Assembly (NCBI RefSeq): GCF_004354045.1
Contig: NZ_SMRT01000004.1
Location: forward strand, 124,001 to 188,000
Origin: Paenibacillus piri
Lineage (GTDB): Bacteria > Bacillota > Bacilli > Paenibacillales > NBRC-103111
Direction: 5' to 3'
DNA: 64,000 bases
Shown here: piece after piece, positions 8,256 through 15,881 of the stretch
Layout of the letters: every line of letters starts with the position of its first letter
Numbering within the stretch: position 1 is the first letter of the stretch
Notes under the pieces: model-generated
Told to the model about the DNA's origin: nothing
What the model saw: only the letters and a program-made list of their open reading frames with translations
Databases searched by the model: none
Program-made: the position numbers and the translations under genes

Positions 8256-9122
8256 ATGATGAGTAAACGAAGTCCATGGATCGGAGCAGTGGCCTCCACT
8301 CTATGCTTGGCGCTGCTGGCGGTCACCTTGAGCGCGCCCGTACCGGCCAAGGCGGCAAGCAATATGGTTCCTGATTACGAGGTGAAGCTGCTGCTTGATT
8401 CCGCCGTGGTGCTGGGCTCCGACAACAAGCTGAACGGCACCGTCCGCGATGCGTTCGGCATGCCGGAAACCGTCACCAAAATGAACGTGCAGTTTATGGA
8501 CACGGACAACAAAGACATCTACGACAACGGCTGGGTCGCCCGTATCCGTAAAACGGAGGGCGAAAAAGATTTTGAGCTGACTTACAAAAAGCGCTATCCT
8601 ATCACGAACGGGAATATCGACGCCGCACTGACCAAAGCCAACCAGGAAGGCTTCGATTCCAGCGATACCAACTATGAGGCGCAGGTCGAGTGGGGTTACC
8701 AAAACCAGACGCTCAGCTTGTCCCGGGTGAAAAGCGACAGCAAAGCCGGCTACAGCGGCATGGATCTCCCGTCCGCAAGCGATTCCCGCAAGCTGCTCGT
8801 CAATAACGTTCCGGTCAAAATGGATAAATGGCTGTACAGCGGCTGGGGGACGGATATGCTGAATAATTCGCGTATATACGGTCCGGTCTTAGCAAAACGA
8901 TATATCGGAACATGGAGCGGTATCAAAACCTACATAGAAATTTGGCCGATACAAAATGCCGCCGGGACCGGCATCGAGTATGTCGTCGAGGCCTCCTTCA
9001 AGACGACCAGCCGCACAACCGCGCAGCAAAAGCATGACGAGTTGATCGTTTACCTGCAAAGCAAAGGATGGTTCCTGCCCCAGGATTCACTCAAAACCCA
9101 GCTTATTATGGACCGTTATTAA
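8256..9122 (+). CDS. Secreted CYTH-domain-like protein
   Basis: A 288-residue protein with an N-terminal signal peptide ending near AKA-AS at residues 33-35. The mature part begins PDYEVKLLLD, which resembles the ExExK signature of CYTH/triphosphate tunnel proteins. Later alternating acidic and basic strands (NGWVARIRK, FELTYKKRYPI, YEAQVEWG, EYVVEASFK) fit the same eight-strand barrel. CYTH enzymes act on triphosphates and are normally cytosolic, so export is unusual. The site AAGGAG at 8245-8250 serves an ATG at 8256 or the next at 8259. The gene stands alone between a LysR gene and a convergent RDD gene. The domain call rests on pattern recognition, and enzymatic activity is unproven. Confidence 0.65.
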   Translation: MMSKRSPWIGAVASTLCLALLAVTLSAPVPAKAASNMVPDYEVKLLLDSAVVLGSDNKLNGTVRDAFGMPETVTKMNVQFMDTDNKDIYDNGWVARIRKTEGEKDFELTYKKRYPITNGNIDAALTKANQEGFDSSDTNYEAQVEWGYQNQTLSLSRVKSDSKAGYSGMDLPSASDSRKLLVNNVPVKMDKWLYSGWGTDMLNNSRIYGPVLAKRYIGTWSGIKTYIEIWPIQNAAGTGIEYVVEASFKTTSRTTAQQKHDELIVYLQSKGWFLPQDSLKTQLIMDRY

Positions 9123-9134
9123 TCCTTAAATGCG

Positions 9135-9206
9135 AAAAAAAGCGCCTTCCCTTGTTTCCGTACAAGCCTCGAAGCTTGTTGCGGGAATACGGGGAACGGC
9201 GCTTTT
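9135..9206. terminator. Bidirectional terminator between convergent genes
   Basis: A long hairpin with outer arms beginning AAAAAGCGCC and ending GGCGCTTTT and an inner stem ACAAGC/GCTTGT. It has an A-run on the left and T-run on the right, so it can end transcription of the CYTH-like gene (plus) and of the RDD gene (minus). The rest of 9207-9360 shows no recognisable feature. Confidence 0.75.
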
Positions 9207-9360
9207 ATGCACTGTTGATATTGATGAATGATTTACTGCCCGGAACGTGAGAGTCCCAAAATCATCAGCTGCCATACCATGGCGAAGTCACGGCCGATAG
9301 ATATGGATGTCCATTCATAGGAATGGGAACTCCTTCCAAGAAAAGGGCCCGATTGAATTT

Positions 9361-9897
9361 TTAATTTTTGTAACTTACAGCGGTTCCGGCAATAAAGTCA
9401 TATACGGTTTGTTTATTTTTGCTGATCAAGGCGCATAGCAAGTAAACGAAAACAAGTCCATAGACCGTCGCGAATAAGCTATAGATCATATATTCGGGAT
9501 ACCCGGACGGAATGACCGTATGCCAAATGGTGAAATGGGCCAGCTCCCAAGGGATGAATTTAAGAGCGGAGCGGAAAAGAGAACGCCCCAGCCCGAGCGA
9601 TTGTCCGTGTATGCCAACCACTACTATCCCCATTTTTCGTTTTCCCCATGTCGCATGCGATTTTGATCCCTCGCATATGGCAAAATAAAGATAAACAGGC
9701 AGCGTGATTAGAAAAAAACCGGTGATCTCCGCCGACCATGCATTTGTTGTGAACAATGGAATCAGGAGCGGTTTTGCAAGAAAAGATAGTCCGATCAGCA
9801 GGATGATGTAACAGGATATGATAACATAATCCAACAAAAAAGAAATGATTCGGGTACCAAACGATGCGAATTTAAGATTTCCATGACCATGCACCAT
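9361..9897 (-). CDS. RDD-family membrane protein
   Basis: A 178-residue integral membrane protein with about four hydrophobic segments. Near the N-terminus it has R-x-x-x-F-x-L-D (RIISFLLD), and in the middle ATWGKRKMGIVV followed by GLGRSLFRSALK. These Arg and Asp positions define the RDD family, small membrane proteins of largely unknown role, some linked to ion exchange. A clear AGGAGGG site precedes the ATG. It lies 14 bases after the FadR-type regulator on the same strand, so it may be the last gene of the sulfolactate transcript. A role in sulfonate metabolism is only a guess from position. Confidence 0.8.
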   Translation of the reverse strand: MVHGHGNLKFASFGTRIISFLLDYVIISCYIILLIGLSFLAKPLLIPLFTTNAWSAEITGFFLITLPVYLYFAICEGSKSHATWGKRKMGIVVVGIHGQSLGLGRSLFRSALKFIPWELAHFTIWHTVIPSGYPEYMIYSLFATVYGLVFVYLLCALISKNKQTVYDFIAGTAVSYKN

Positions 9898-9911
9898 TCT
9901 TCCCTCCTATT

Positions 9912-10664
9912 TTATTCCACGGAATCCTCTTCTTTTGTGGCATGATTCAGCTCAACTAATAAATCGGTTTCTACACTGGCCAGATGCTCGATCATGCAGG
10001 ATCGGGCCGAATCCATGTTGTTTTCCTTTAACATTCGGGCAATCATCATATGTTCTTTCAACGATTGCTCCACCCTTCCGGGAATTTTCATGGACTGCAT
10101 GCGACTTAGCTTGAGCAGATCAATCAGATTCATCATGATTCTCACGACTACTTCATTGCCTGCTGCCTCTGCAATCATAATGTGGAACCTTTGATCGGAT
10201 TCGGACAAAAATGTCTCCCGTTCTTCCTGCGTCGCAAATTGCGGATTCACGATAACCTTATTGTAACTATCCGAAGTCATTTGATAAATTTCTTCCAGAA
10301 ACTCGGCAGTTCCGCATATGGCGGCTTTAGCCGCGCTTTCGGCTTCAATCATCTTGCGCACCTCAAACAGCTCATGGATCGAGTCGCTCTGCATGAAGAG
10401 AATCGAAGCCAAATTATCAAGCCGCATGCTCTGAGCCGCAACATAAACGCCGCTGCCTTGCTTAATATCGAGCAGCCCGACCGCTGACAATATTTTGAAC
10501 GCCTCGCGGATCGTCGGACGGCTGACATCCATCTTTTCCGCCAATTCACGTTCGGCCGGAAGCTTATCCCCCGGTTTAAGCTGACCCGAGACAATAAGCT
10601 CCTTGATATGCTCCACAACTTTGCGTGAGAACGTCTTTCGCTCTTCGTTGATCGATTTAAACAT
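9912..10664 (-). CDS. GntR-family regulator, FadR subfamily (FCD domain)
   Basis: A 250-residue regulator. Residues ~10-75 are a GntR winged helix (KLPAERELAEKMDVSRPTIREAFKIL) and the rest is an all-helical FCD effector domain with Asp/His residues typical of metal-assisted organic-acid sensing. Family members respond to small hydroxy- or keto-acids such as lactate or pyruvate. It lies nine bases downstream of the SerA-like dehydrogenase in the sulfolactate gene set. A perfect TGGT-N3-ACCA box, the half-site arrangement of this subfamily, sits next to the promoter of the suyAB-like genes, so it is probably their local repressor. The effector could be sulfolactate or sulfopyruvate (inference). 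Confidence 0.88.
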   Translation of the reverse strand: MFKSINEERKTFSRKVVEHIKELIVSGQLKPGDKLPAERELAEKMDVSRPTIREAFKILSAVGLLDIKQGSGVYVAAQSMRLDNLASILFMQSDSIHELFEVRKMIEAESAAKAAICGTAEFLEEIYQMTSDSYNKVIVNPQFATQEERETFLSESDQRFHIMIAEAAGNEVVVRIMMNLIDLLKLSRMQSMKIPGRVEQSLKEHMMIARMLKENNMDSARSCMIEHLASVETDLLVELNHATKEEDSVE

Positions 10665-10673
10665 GCCGGCTCC

Positions 10674-11633
10674 CTACCTTTTAACGTTTACTCTGCATAA
10701 GGATATCCGTCCCTCAAGCTCGTTGGCCACCTCAGCGGAAACCAATTCGGCCGTACGGATTTGAGATTCCTCCGTGAGTCCTGCGATATGCGGGGTAATG
10801 ATGCAATTTTCTCTTTGCAGCAGCGGATGACCGGCTGGCGGCGGCTCTTGATCCAGCACATCCAGCACGGCTCCTGCAATGATGCCGCTTTTCAGAGCCA
10901 GTTCCAAATCGGTTTCGTTCACAACCCCGCCGCGTGCGCTGTTGATGACAATAGACGTTTTTTTCATTTTTCTAAATATGTCGATATTCATTAAATTCCG
11001 TGTTTGGGGCGTTAGCGGCACGTGCAGACTTATAAAATCAGACTCCGCAATAACTTGCTCATAGCCGACCAGCTCAATACCGGTTTCCATTACCGGGAAA
11101 TCGTAAGGAGCGACAAAAGGATCGTATCCGACGACCTTCAAACCCAAGCTTTTTGCCCGCACTGCCACCCGATGGCCGATTTCACCTACACCGATAAGAC
11201 CTAATGTTTTACCGGATATTTCAGTTCCCGAAAATTTTTTTCGGTTCCAGTCGCCCGATCTTACAGACTCGGTTGCCTCTATCAGCAATCGACTGAATGC
11301 AAATATGCCGGAAATCACATATTCGGCGACTGACGTCGCATTCGCATTTTTCCCGAAAATAACCTGGATATTTTTCTCAGCGGCAGCCTGAAGATCGATA
11401 TTATCCAATCCGACTCCAAGACGGCCGATGACCTTCAAACGATGATTCCAGCCAAGCAATTCAGCGTCAACCATCGTCTGATTTCGAACGATGACGGCAT
11501 CGGCGGATACTAACTCCTCCCGCAGACGATCCCGATTTTTCCAGAGGTCCGGATCGTATACGACTTCCCAGCCTTTCGATTGCAAAAGCTCGATCCCGTT
11601 CGGCCAATTCAATTCCGTCACGACGATTTTCAT
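10674..11633 (-). CDS. slcC: SerA-like D-2-hydroxyacid dehydrogenase, candidate (S)-sulfolactate dehydrogenase
   Basis: A 319-residue NAD-dependent dehydrogenase. It has the Rossmann motif GVGEIGHRVAVRAKSLGLKV followed by YDP (acidic residue favouring NAD), catalytic Arg in NSARGGVVNE, Glu in DVLDQEPP and His in ITPHIAG. SlcC of known sulfolactate degraders belongs to this family and oxidises (S)-sulfolactate to sulfopyruvate. The assignment rests on its neighbours: an Ldh-type (ComC-like) dehydrogenase upstream overlapping by four bases (ATGA), then SuyB- and SuyA-like genes. On sequence alone it could be a phosphoglycerate or other hydroxyacid dehydrogenase. The family call is firm; the substrate is inferred. 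Confidence 0.75.
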   Translation of the reverse strand: MKIVVTELNWPNGIELLQSKGWEVVYDPDLWKNRDRLREELVSADAVIVRNQTMVDAELLGWNHRLKVIGRLGVGLDNIDLQAAAEKNIQVIFGKNANATSVAEYVISGIFAFSRLLIEATESVRSGDWNRKKFSGTEISGKTLGLIGVGEIGHRVAVRAKSLGLKVVGYDPFVAPYDFPVMETGIELVGYEQVIAESDFISLHVPLTPQTRNLMNIDIFRKMKKTSIVINSARGGVVNETDLELALKSGIIAGAVLDVLDQEPPPAGHPLLQRENCIITPHIAGLTEESQIRTAELVSAEVANELEGRISLCRVNVKR

Positions 11634-12700
11634 ACTGATGGTTCCCCTTTCGGAAAGACGACTTTCAAGTCTTCGCCCAGTTGTGTCAGTTCATTGACCA
11701 CTTCCTGTGAAATATGTATTCCGGCAACCGATCTTGCCGCATATTTCGCGTGGCGCCGTTCTCCAGGATAATGAATTTCATCTACCCCGGCTGCTTTCGG
11801 AACGTCCTTTACCTCTCGAAGAAACTCTTCCATTATATCAAAATAATGTTCGACTGCCATCCACCTGGATATGTCGAGTAAAATAAAGCTGTGTCCTACA
11901 TTAGCCGCAGAATCCCCATCCTTGTACAGGTTATTGACATGCGGGCCATATGCTGCGCCGCTCAATACCCCGCACATAATTTCGATCGCCATGGCAAGGG
12001 CATATCCTTTCGCTCCTCCAAGCGGAAGAACGGCGCCGCGCAATGCCGCAGCCGGATCCGCAGTCTCTTTGCCGCTCTCGTCCATAGCCCAGCCCAAGGG
12101 TATCGCTTCGCCGGTTTTATCCGCCATAATAATTTTCCCCCGCGCCACCACACTGGAAGACATATCGATGATAACGGGAGGCTCATTCCGCAGAGGAAAC
12201 CCGAATGCGATCGGATTCGTTCCAAAAAAAGCTTTCTTCCCTCCCCAAGGAGGGATACCCGGCGGTGAATTGGTCATGGCGATCACAGCTATGTTATCCA
12301 TGCAAGCTTGTTGACAAAAGTAGGCGGCAGTGCCGAAATGATTGCTGTTTCGAATGAATACCCCTGCGATGCCGCCTTCTTGCACCATAACAATAGCCCG
12401 CTTAATGGCTCGGTAGGATACGATCTGACCTAACCCGTTGTCTCCGTCAACCTTCAAAATAGAGCCGAACGATTCGCAGACAATAGCAGGGTTTGCCGAA
12501 ATCCGTCCCTCTTGAATCCGTTTCGCATAAATGGAAAGCCTGCTCATGCCATGGCTTTCATTCCCTTCCAAATCCGCTCTGACCAGCGAATCCGCAGCAA
12601 TGGCCGCGTCATCCGCGGGCAGGCCAAGCTGAATAAACACTTGTTTGCAGAAATCAGTCAATTCGGAAGCCCGATAAAGCAGACGGCAAGTCCCAGACAC
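11630..12700 (-). CDS. comC: Ldh/MDH type-2 family oxidoreductase, candidate (R)-sulfolactate dehydrogenase
   Basis: A 356-residue member of the malate/L-lactate dehydrogenase family that is unrelated to classical Rossmann enzymes. The family signature NESHGMSRLSIY with catalytic His is near residue 50. NHFGTAAYFC and the long PPGIPPWGGKKAFFGTNPIAFGFP segment complete the nucleotide site. ComC, which reduces sulfopyruvate to (R)-sulfolactate, belongs here, as do ureidoglycolate and malate dehydrogenases. Paired with the SerA-like enzyme it could invert (S)- to (R)-sulfolactate, the form that SuyAB splits. It starts at a GTG after GAGGTGATGAT. A hairpin and a dispersed repeat separate it from suyB, so expression may be uncoupled there. 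Confidence 0.75.
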   Translation of the reverse strand: MSGTCRLLYRASELTDFCKQVFIQLGLPADDAAIAADSLVRADLEGNESHGMSRLSIYAKRIQEGRISANPAIVCESFGSILKVDGDNGLGQIVSYRAIKRAIVMVQEGGIAGVFIRNSNHFGTAAYFCQQACMDNIAVIAMTNSPPGIPPWGGKKAFFGTNPIAFGFPLRNEPPVIIDMSSSVVARGKIIMADKTGEAIPLGWAMDESGKETADPAAALRGAVLPLGGAKGYALAMAIEIMCGVLSGAAYGPHVNNLYKDGDSAANVGHSFILLDISRWMAVEHYFDIMEEFLREVKDVPKAAGVDEIHYPGERRHAKYAARSVAGIHISQEVVNELTQLGEDLKVVFPKGEPSV

Positions 12701-12725
12701 ATCATCACCTCACCCAAAATGTAGA

Positions 12726-12752
12726 GTTGGATGCCCGTCACAGGCATCCAAC
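12726..12752 (-). terminator. Hairpin between suyB and comC
   Basis: A perfect 10-bp stem (GTTGGATGCC, loop of seven, GGCATCCAAC) lies between the suyB stop and the comC start. The minus-strand sequence after it (ACTCTACATTTTGG) is only weakly T-rich, so it may attenuate transcription or protect the 3' end of suyAB mRNA rather than terminate fully. Confidence 0.45.
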
Positions 12753-12753
12753 C

Positions 12754-12808
12754 AAGCAAGGATAAACGGCTTCGCCGTCCTTAGGGAACGGGCGCGTTTA
12801 TCAAGGTT
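12754..12808. repeat. Dispersed 55-bp structured repeat, copy 1
   Basis: This segment matches 46477-46531 at 50 of 55 positions. Both contain a CGGC-TTC-GCCG hairpin inside an outer pairing of GATAAAC with GTTTATC here, and GACAAAC with GTTTGTC in the other copy. The outer change is compensatory, so the folded form seems to be conserved. It sits in the suyB-comC gap. Confidence 0.75.
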
Positions 12809-12822
12809 AACAACAAACCCGT

Positions 12823-13977
12823 TTATGCGCTTCTGAAAAGCTTGGTCATGACGAATTCCTTGTGTCCAAGAGCTTCTGCAGCCGTATAGCGCCCGTTCAC
12901 GACACGGTACAAGTAATCCATTAATTGATCCCCGGCTTCAGTCAAGTTCATTTCACGGGATAGAAGCCCGCTACAGTCCACATCGATATGCTCGCTCATG
13001 GAACTTACAGTCTTCGGATTTGCGGTAATCTTTATCACCGGCTCGATGGGGTTTCCAATGATGTTTCCTTGACCTGTAGGGAAGAAATGGACAACGGCGC
13101 CTCCCGCAGCCATCAGAGTAATACATTCTGCCGCAGCGGAAGAGGTATCCATGAAATAAAGCCCCGGACCGCTGGACGGCATCTCGGCCGGTTCAAGAAC
13201 GCCTATAACCTGCTTCGTGCCTGTCTTCTCAATATTGCCGAGCGCCTTCTCTTCGATCGTCGACAGCCCGCCCGCAATGTTGCCTTGAGTTGGCTGTGAG
13301 CCCAGCAAATCTACGCCCGACGCTTTAATTTCTGCAATATAATCATCGTAAATCGCCATGAACTTCTGTCTCAGCTCCGGCGTTGCGCAGCGATCGGCAA
13401 TCAGATGCTCGCCGCCCGTCAACTCCGACGTTTCCCCGAAGAAAACGGTCGCACCGGCGTCAATGAGACGATCTACTGCTTGCGCAACTGTCGGACAAGA
13501 ACCGAGCCCTGTAGTGGTGTCCGACTCCCCGCACTTGATACTGACCGTCAAATCCTTCAATTCGATAGGCTCGCGCTGTAATTCTGAAGCCCATTGTACG
13601 AATTCCTTCGCTTTCCAGGATGCTTGCCGAACGATATCCAAATCGCCAATCCCTTCAATAGAGAACGCGGCAACCGGCTTGCCGGTTTCGGCTATGCCGT
13701 CAGCGATAATCTTGGTCCAGTTCGGTTCTATGCCAATTACGACTACAGCGGCAACATTGGGATTGCTCCCGGTGCCAATCATCGTGCGAAAATGCAGATC
13801 AAGGTCTTTGCCATACTGCAGCCGGCCATATGCATGCGGAATTGCCATTGTACCCTGAATATGATTAGCTACCGCTTCGCAGGCAGCATTCGAAATATCG
13901 TCTACCGGAAGGATAATTACATGATTGCGAATGCCTACTTTACCATTTTCACGTCTAAATCCGTAAAGTTGTTTCAT
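12823..13977 (-). CDS. suyB: UxaA-family lyase large subunit, candidate (R)-sulfolactate sulfo-lyase subunit
   Basis: A 384-residue protein of the altronate/galactarate dehydratase large-subunit family. Typical features are GYGRLQ-like [18 protein letters not shown], the conserved CGESDTTTG (near residue 150), ETSELTGGE and the C-terminal [14 protein letters not shown]. In sulfolactate degraders SuyB with SuyA splits (R)-sulfolactate to pyruvate and sulfite. The ATG at 13977 is chosen because GAGGTGG lies five bases upstream. It is two bases after the stop of the small-subunit gene, so the two are translationally linked. A split altronate-type dehydratase is the main alternative; the two neighbouring dehydrogenases and the exporter favour SuyB. 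Confidence 0.8.
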   Translation of the reverse strand: MKQLYGFRRENGKVGIRNHVIILPVDDISNAACEAVANHIQGTMAIPHAYGRLQYGKDLDLHFRTMIGTGSNPNVAAVVVIGIEPNWTKIIADGIAETGKPVAAFSIEGIGDLDIVRQASWKAKEFVQWASELQREPIELKDLTVSIKCGESDTTTGLGSCPTVAQAVDRLIDAGATVFFGETSELTGGEHLIADRCATPELRQKFMAIYDDYIAEIKASGVDLLGSQPTQGNIAGGLSTIEEKALGNIEKTGTKQVIGVLEPAEMPSSGPGLYFMDTSSAAAECITLMAAGGAVVHFFPTGQGNIIGNPIEPVIKITANPKTVSSMSEHIDVDCSGLLSREMNLTEAGDQLMDYLYRVVNGRYTAAEALGHKEFVMTKLFRSA

Positions 13978-13979
13978 GT

Positions 13980-14258
13980 CTACCACCTCAATGTTCGAAT
14001 ATTGTGAGTATGTACATAGTCTCCAAACCTAAACCCTTCAGGCGCATAACCGATCGGCAGCCCGTATTCCAACACATGGCTGTTCCTTGGGATATCAGCT
14101 ACCGAGATTTTATGCCCTAACGGGATTGCGCCGTTCGCCGTTACCTCGATGGCAGATTCATCGTCCATGTAGACGCCAATCACCTTTTCTCCGGCCTCAA
14201 TATCTGCTGTTGCTACTCCGACATGATCGCCTCGCTTGTGAATAAGAAATTTGTGCAC
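13980..14258 (-). CDS. suyA: UxaA-family lyase small (SAF-domain) subunit, candidate SuyA
   Basis: A 92-residue protein consisting of one SAF-type domain. Its signature is [23 protein letters not shown], followed by [12 protein letters not shown] and the end [11 protein letters not shown] with the conserved HTHN. Family dehydratases carry this domain at the N-terminus of a single chain or, as here, as a separate subunit. It begins at a GTG with a perfect AGGAGG eight bases upstream; the nearby ATG is out of frame. It is the first gene after a strong promoter with an overlapping TGGT-N3-ACCA box, so it heads the sulfolactate lyase transcript. Confidence 0.8.
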   Translation of the reverse strand: MHKFLIHKRGDHVGVATADIEAGEKVIGVYMDDESAIEVTANGAIPLGHKISVADIPRNSHVLEYGLPIGYAPEGFRFGDYVHTHNIRTLRW

Positions 14259-14315
14259 AACATTAGCCTCCTTTTAATCTTTAAGAGTCTTTCATATAAA
14301 TCAGTAAATGATAAG

Positions 14316-14326
14316 TGGTATTACCA
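14316..14326. promoter_or_regulatory. FadR/GntR-type operator at the suyAB promoter
   Basis: TGGTATTACCA is a TGGT-N3-ACCA palindrome, the consensus shape for FadR-subfamily regulators (as in PdhR and LldR sites). It covers about +3 to +13 of the predicted suyA transcript, a position that would block transcription. The FCD regulator encoded in the same gene set is the obvious candidate binder. Confidence 0.7.
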
Positions 14327-14335
14327 ATCACCGAA

Positions 14336-14364
14336 AGTATACGCCAACTTGTTCCCGTTGACAA
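14336..14364 (-). promoter_or_regulatory. Strong sigma-A promoter of suyAB
   Basis: On the minus strand TTGTCA (complement of 14359-14364) and TATACT (complement of 14336-14341) are exactly 17 bases apart. Both hexamers match five of six consensus positions. The predicted start is near 14329, followed by a ~70-base leader to the GTG of suyA. Confidence 0.75.
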
Positions 14365-14406
14365 TGCTTGTTTTATGCATTCTTCTCCACATTCCCAAAA
14401 TAGTTA

Positions 14407-14435
14407 TTGTAAACCACTTAATATTCCGATATAAT
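14407..14435 (+). promoter_or_regulatory. Sigma-A promoter of the zinc-ribbon gene
   Basis: TTGTAA at 14407-14412 and a perfect TATAAT at 14430-14435 are separated by 17 bases. It points away from suyA, toward the small gene at 14483. It does not overlap the TGGT-N3-ACCA box, so it may be independent of that regulator. Confidence 0.7.
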
Positions 14436-14482
14436 TACTATGAATTAAAATGATATTCAAAATCGGGTAGGAGTGATTCAAA

Positions 14483-14758
14483 ATGCATGCAAAATGCCCG
14501 CACTGTTTAGCCAGTCAATCGTCGAGCCCTTATACTTGTGAAAATTGCGGCATCGAATTGGTCGAAAATGGCGCTCTTGTCGATGCTTTAACTTATTGGA
14601 ATGCAAATAAAGCTTCCGACAACGCTTCATATCATTTGATTCCGCTTGGTTTGACTGCTATAGCCGGAGCCGCAGCTGCATGGCTGAACACCAGCTTGAT
14701 TGCAATTGCGGGAGCTGTCGCTGCAGCTGTATTCTTTTTCGCCAGATCCTATAAATAA
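14483..14758 (+). CDS. Small zinc-ribbon membrane protein of unknown function
   Basis: A 91-residue protein. Cys5, Cys8, Cys19 and Cys22 (CPHC and CENC) form a zinc ribbon, followed by a short polar stretch and two hydrophobic segments at about 50-69 and 70-87 ending in ARSYK. It would sit in the membrane with the ribbon at one face. RBS AGGAGTG precedes the ATG, and a good promoter is 48 bases upstream. It is the only plus-strand gene inside the sulfolactate region, divergent from suyA and convergent with the exporter. I do not recognise a function; similar ribbon-plus-helix proteins occur widely in Firmicutes. Confidence 0.75.
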   Translation: MHAKCPHCLASQSSSPYTCENCGIELVENGALVDALTYWNANKASDNASYHLIPLGLTAIAGAAAAWLNTSLIAIAGAVAAAVFFFARSYK

Positions 14759-14793
14759 TACTATTCCAAAACCGATTTTTTTATGGCTCCATG

Positions 14794-15801
14794 CTACAGC
14801 TGTCCGGATGCCCACAGAAGGATTACGCTAGTCAGTATGACAGCTATCCAAACGATAAAGCCTAGTACGATTGGGCGAAAGCCCGTTTTGATCATTTTAC
14901 GAAAATCTGCGCTCAAGCCTATTGCTGTTAATGCCATAACAATCATAAATTTGGCGATCATCCCCGCATAATGAATCGTTCCTTCTCCAAATAATCCTAA
15001 CGTATTGAACAAGGAAGCAGCGAGAAACCAAACAATGAACCAAGGGAATATCGGTGTTATGCTGTAATGAACATTTTGCTGCCCATGTTCTTCACGTTTA
15101 GCCTTCATCCCGACAAGGGCCGATAAAAGAAACGTTACAGGTATAATCATGGTTGTCCGCGCCAGCTTTACTACCGTTGCATAATCCCCTGCAGCTTGGC
15201 TGTATATATATCCGGCTGTCACTACAGATGAAGTATCGTTAATCGCCGTTCCCGCCAACAAACCGAACGCCTTGTCGGATAATCCGAGCCAATGTCCCAA
15301 TAGCGGAAATAAAATGACTGCGGCAACATTGAAAAGGAAGATGGTAGAAACGGAATAGGCTACTTCGACCTCATTGGCCTTGATAACCGGGGATACGGCA
15401 GCAATGGCGGAGCCTCCGCAAATACCTGTTCCAACCCCTATCAACACGTTCAACCGATCCGGTATGCTTAATAATTTACCGAAGCCGTACGAGGCTGCTA
15501 TCGCTGCCAATAAAGTTACCGCCATGATGTAAAACGATTCCACACCCGTATTCCAAACCTGCGAAAGGCTTAAGCTGAAGCCGAGGCCTATAACCGCCCA
15601 CTGCAATACTTTTTTGGAGCTGAATAAAATGCCCTTATACGTGTATTTGGGTTTCCCTGTTATATTGTTAATTAAAAAACCTGATAAGAGGCCAAATACG
15701 GCTCCGCCAATAAGCGGAAATATCGATCCTGCCCAAGCAGCGACAAGAGAGATCATAAGTACGAAGACGATTCCGGGGACCGTATTTCTAATCCATGTCA
15801 T
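14794..15801 (-). CDS. YeiH-family putative anion exporter, candidate sulfite exporter
   Basis: A 335-residue membrane protein with about ten hydrophobic segments, of the YeiH/PF03601 family. Recognisable stretches are GIVFVLMISLVAAWAGS, the Gly-rich GVGTGICGGSAIAAVSPVIKA and GTAINDTSSVVTAGYIYS. Members found in sulfonate-degradation clusters (CuyZ) are proposed to export sulfite. The ATG at 15801 follows GGAGGATTTTT; the longer frame from 15825 lacks a site. It lies 80 bases after the hydroxypyruvate-isomerase-like gene on the same strand, so it may be the last gene of the sugar transporter operon. The sulfite role is inferred from suyAB next door. Confidence 0.82.
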   Translation of the reverse strand: MTWIRNTVPGIVFVLMISLVAAWAGSIFPLIGGAVFGLLSGFLINNITGKPKYTYKGILFSSKKVLQWAVIGLGFSLSLSQVWNTGVESFYIMAVTLLAAIAASYGFGKLLSIPDRLNVLIGVGTGICGGSAIAAVSPVIKANEVEVAYSVSTIFLFNVAAVILFPLLGHWLGLSDKAFGLLAGTAINDTSSVVTAGYIYSQAAGDYATVVKLARTTMIIPVTFLLSALVGMKAKREEHGQQNVHYSITPIFPWFIVWFLAASLFNTLGLFGEGTIHYAGMIAKFMIVMALTAIGLSADFRKMIKTGFRPIVLGFIVWIAVILTSVILLWASGQL

Positions 15802-15881
15802 AAAAATCCTCCAAAGCGGTATCATCGCCTTACTTTCTTTGAAATGGGCCTGCGCGCAGCTCAGGCCTCATTTCTTATCCG

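Noticed and set aside
9912..15801. Reading the UxaA-family pair as an altronate or galactarate dehydratase
   Set aside because: Possible on family grounds, but no uronate isomerase or reductase is nearby. A SerA-like plus Ldh-type dehydrogenase pair and a YeiH exporter fit sulfolactate better. Kept as the alternative in the gene entries.
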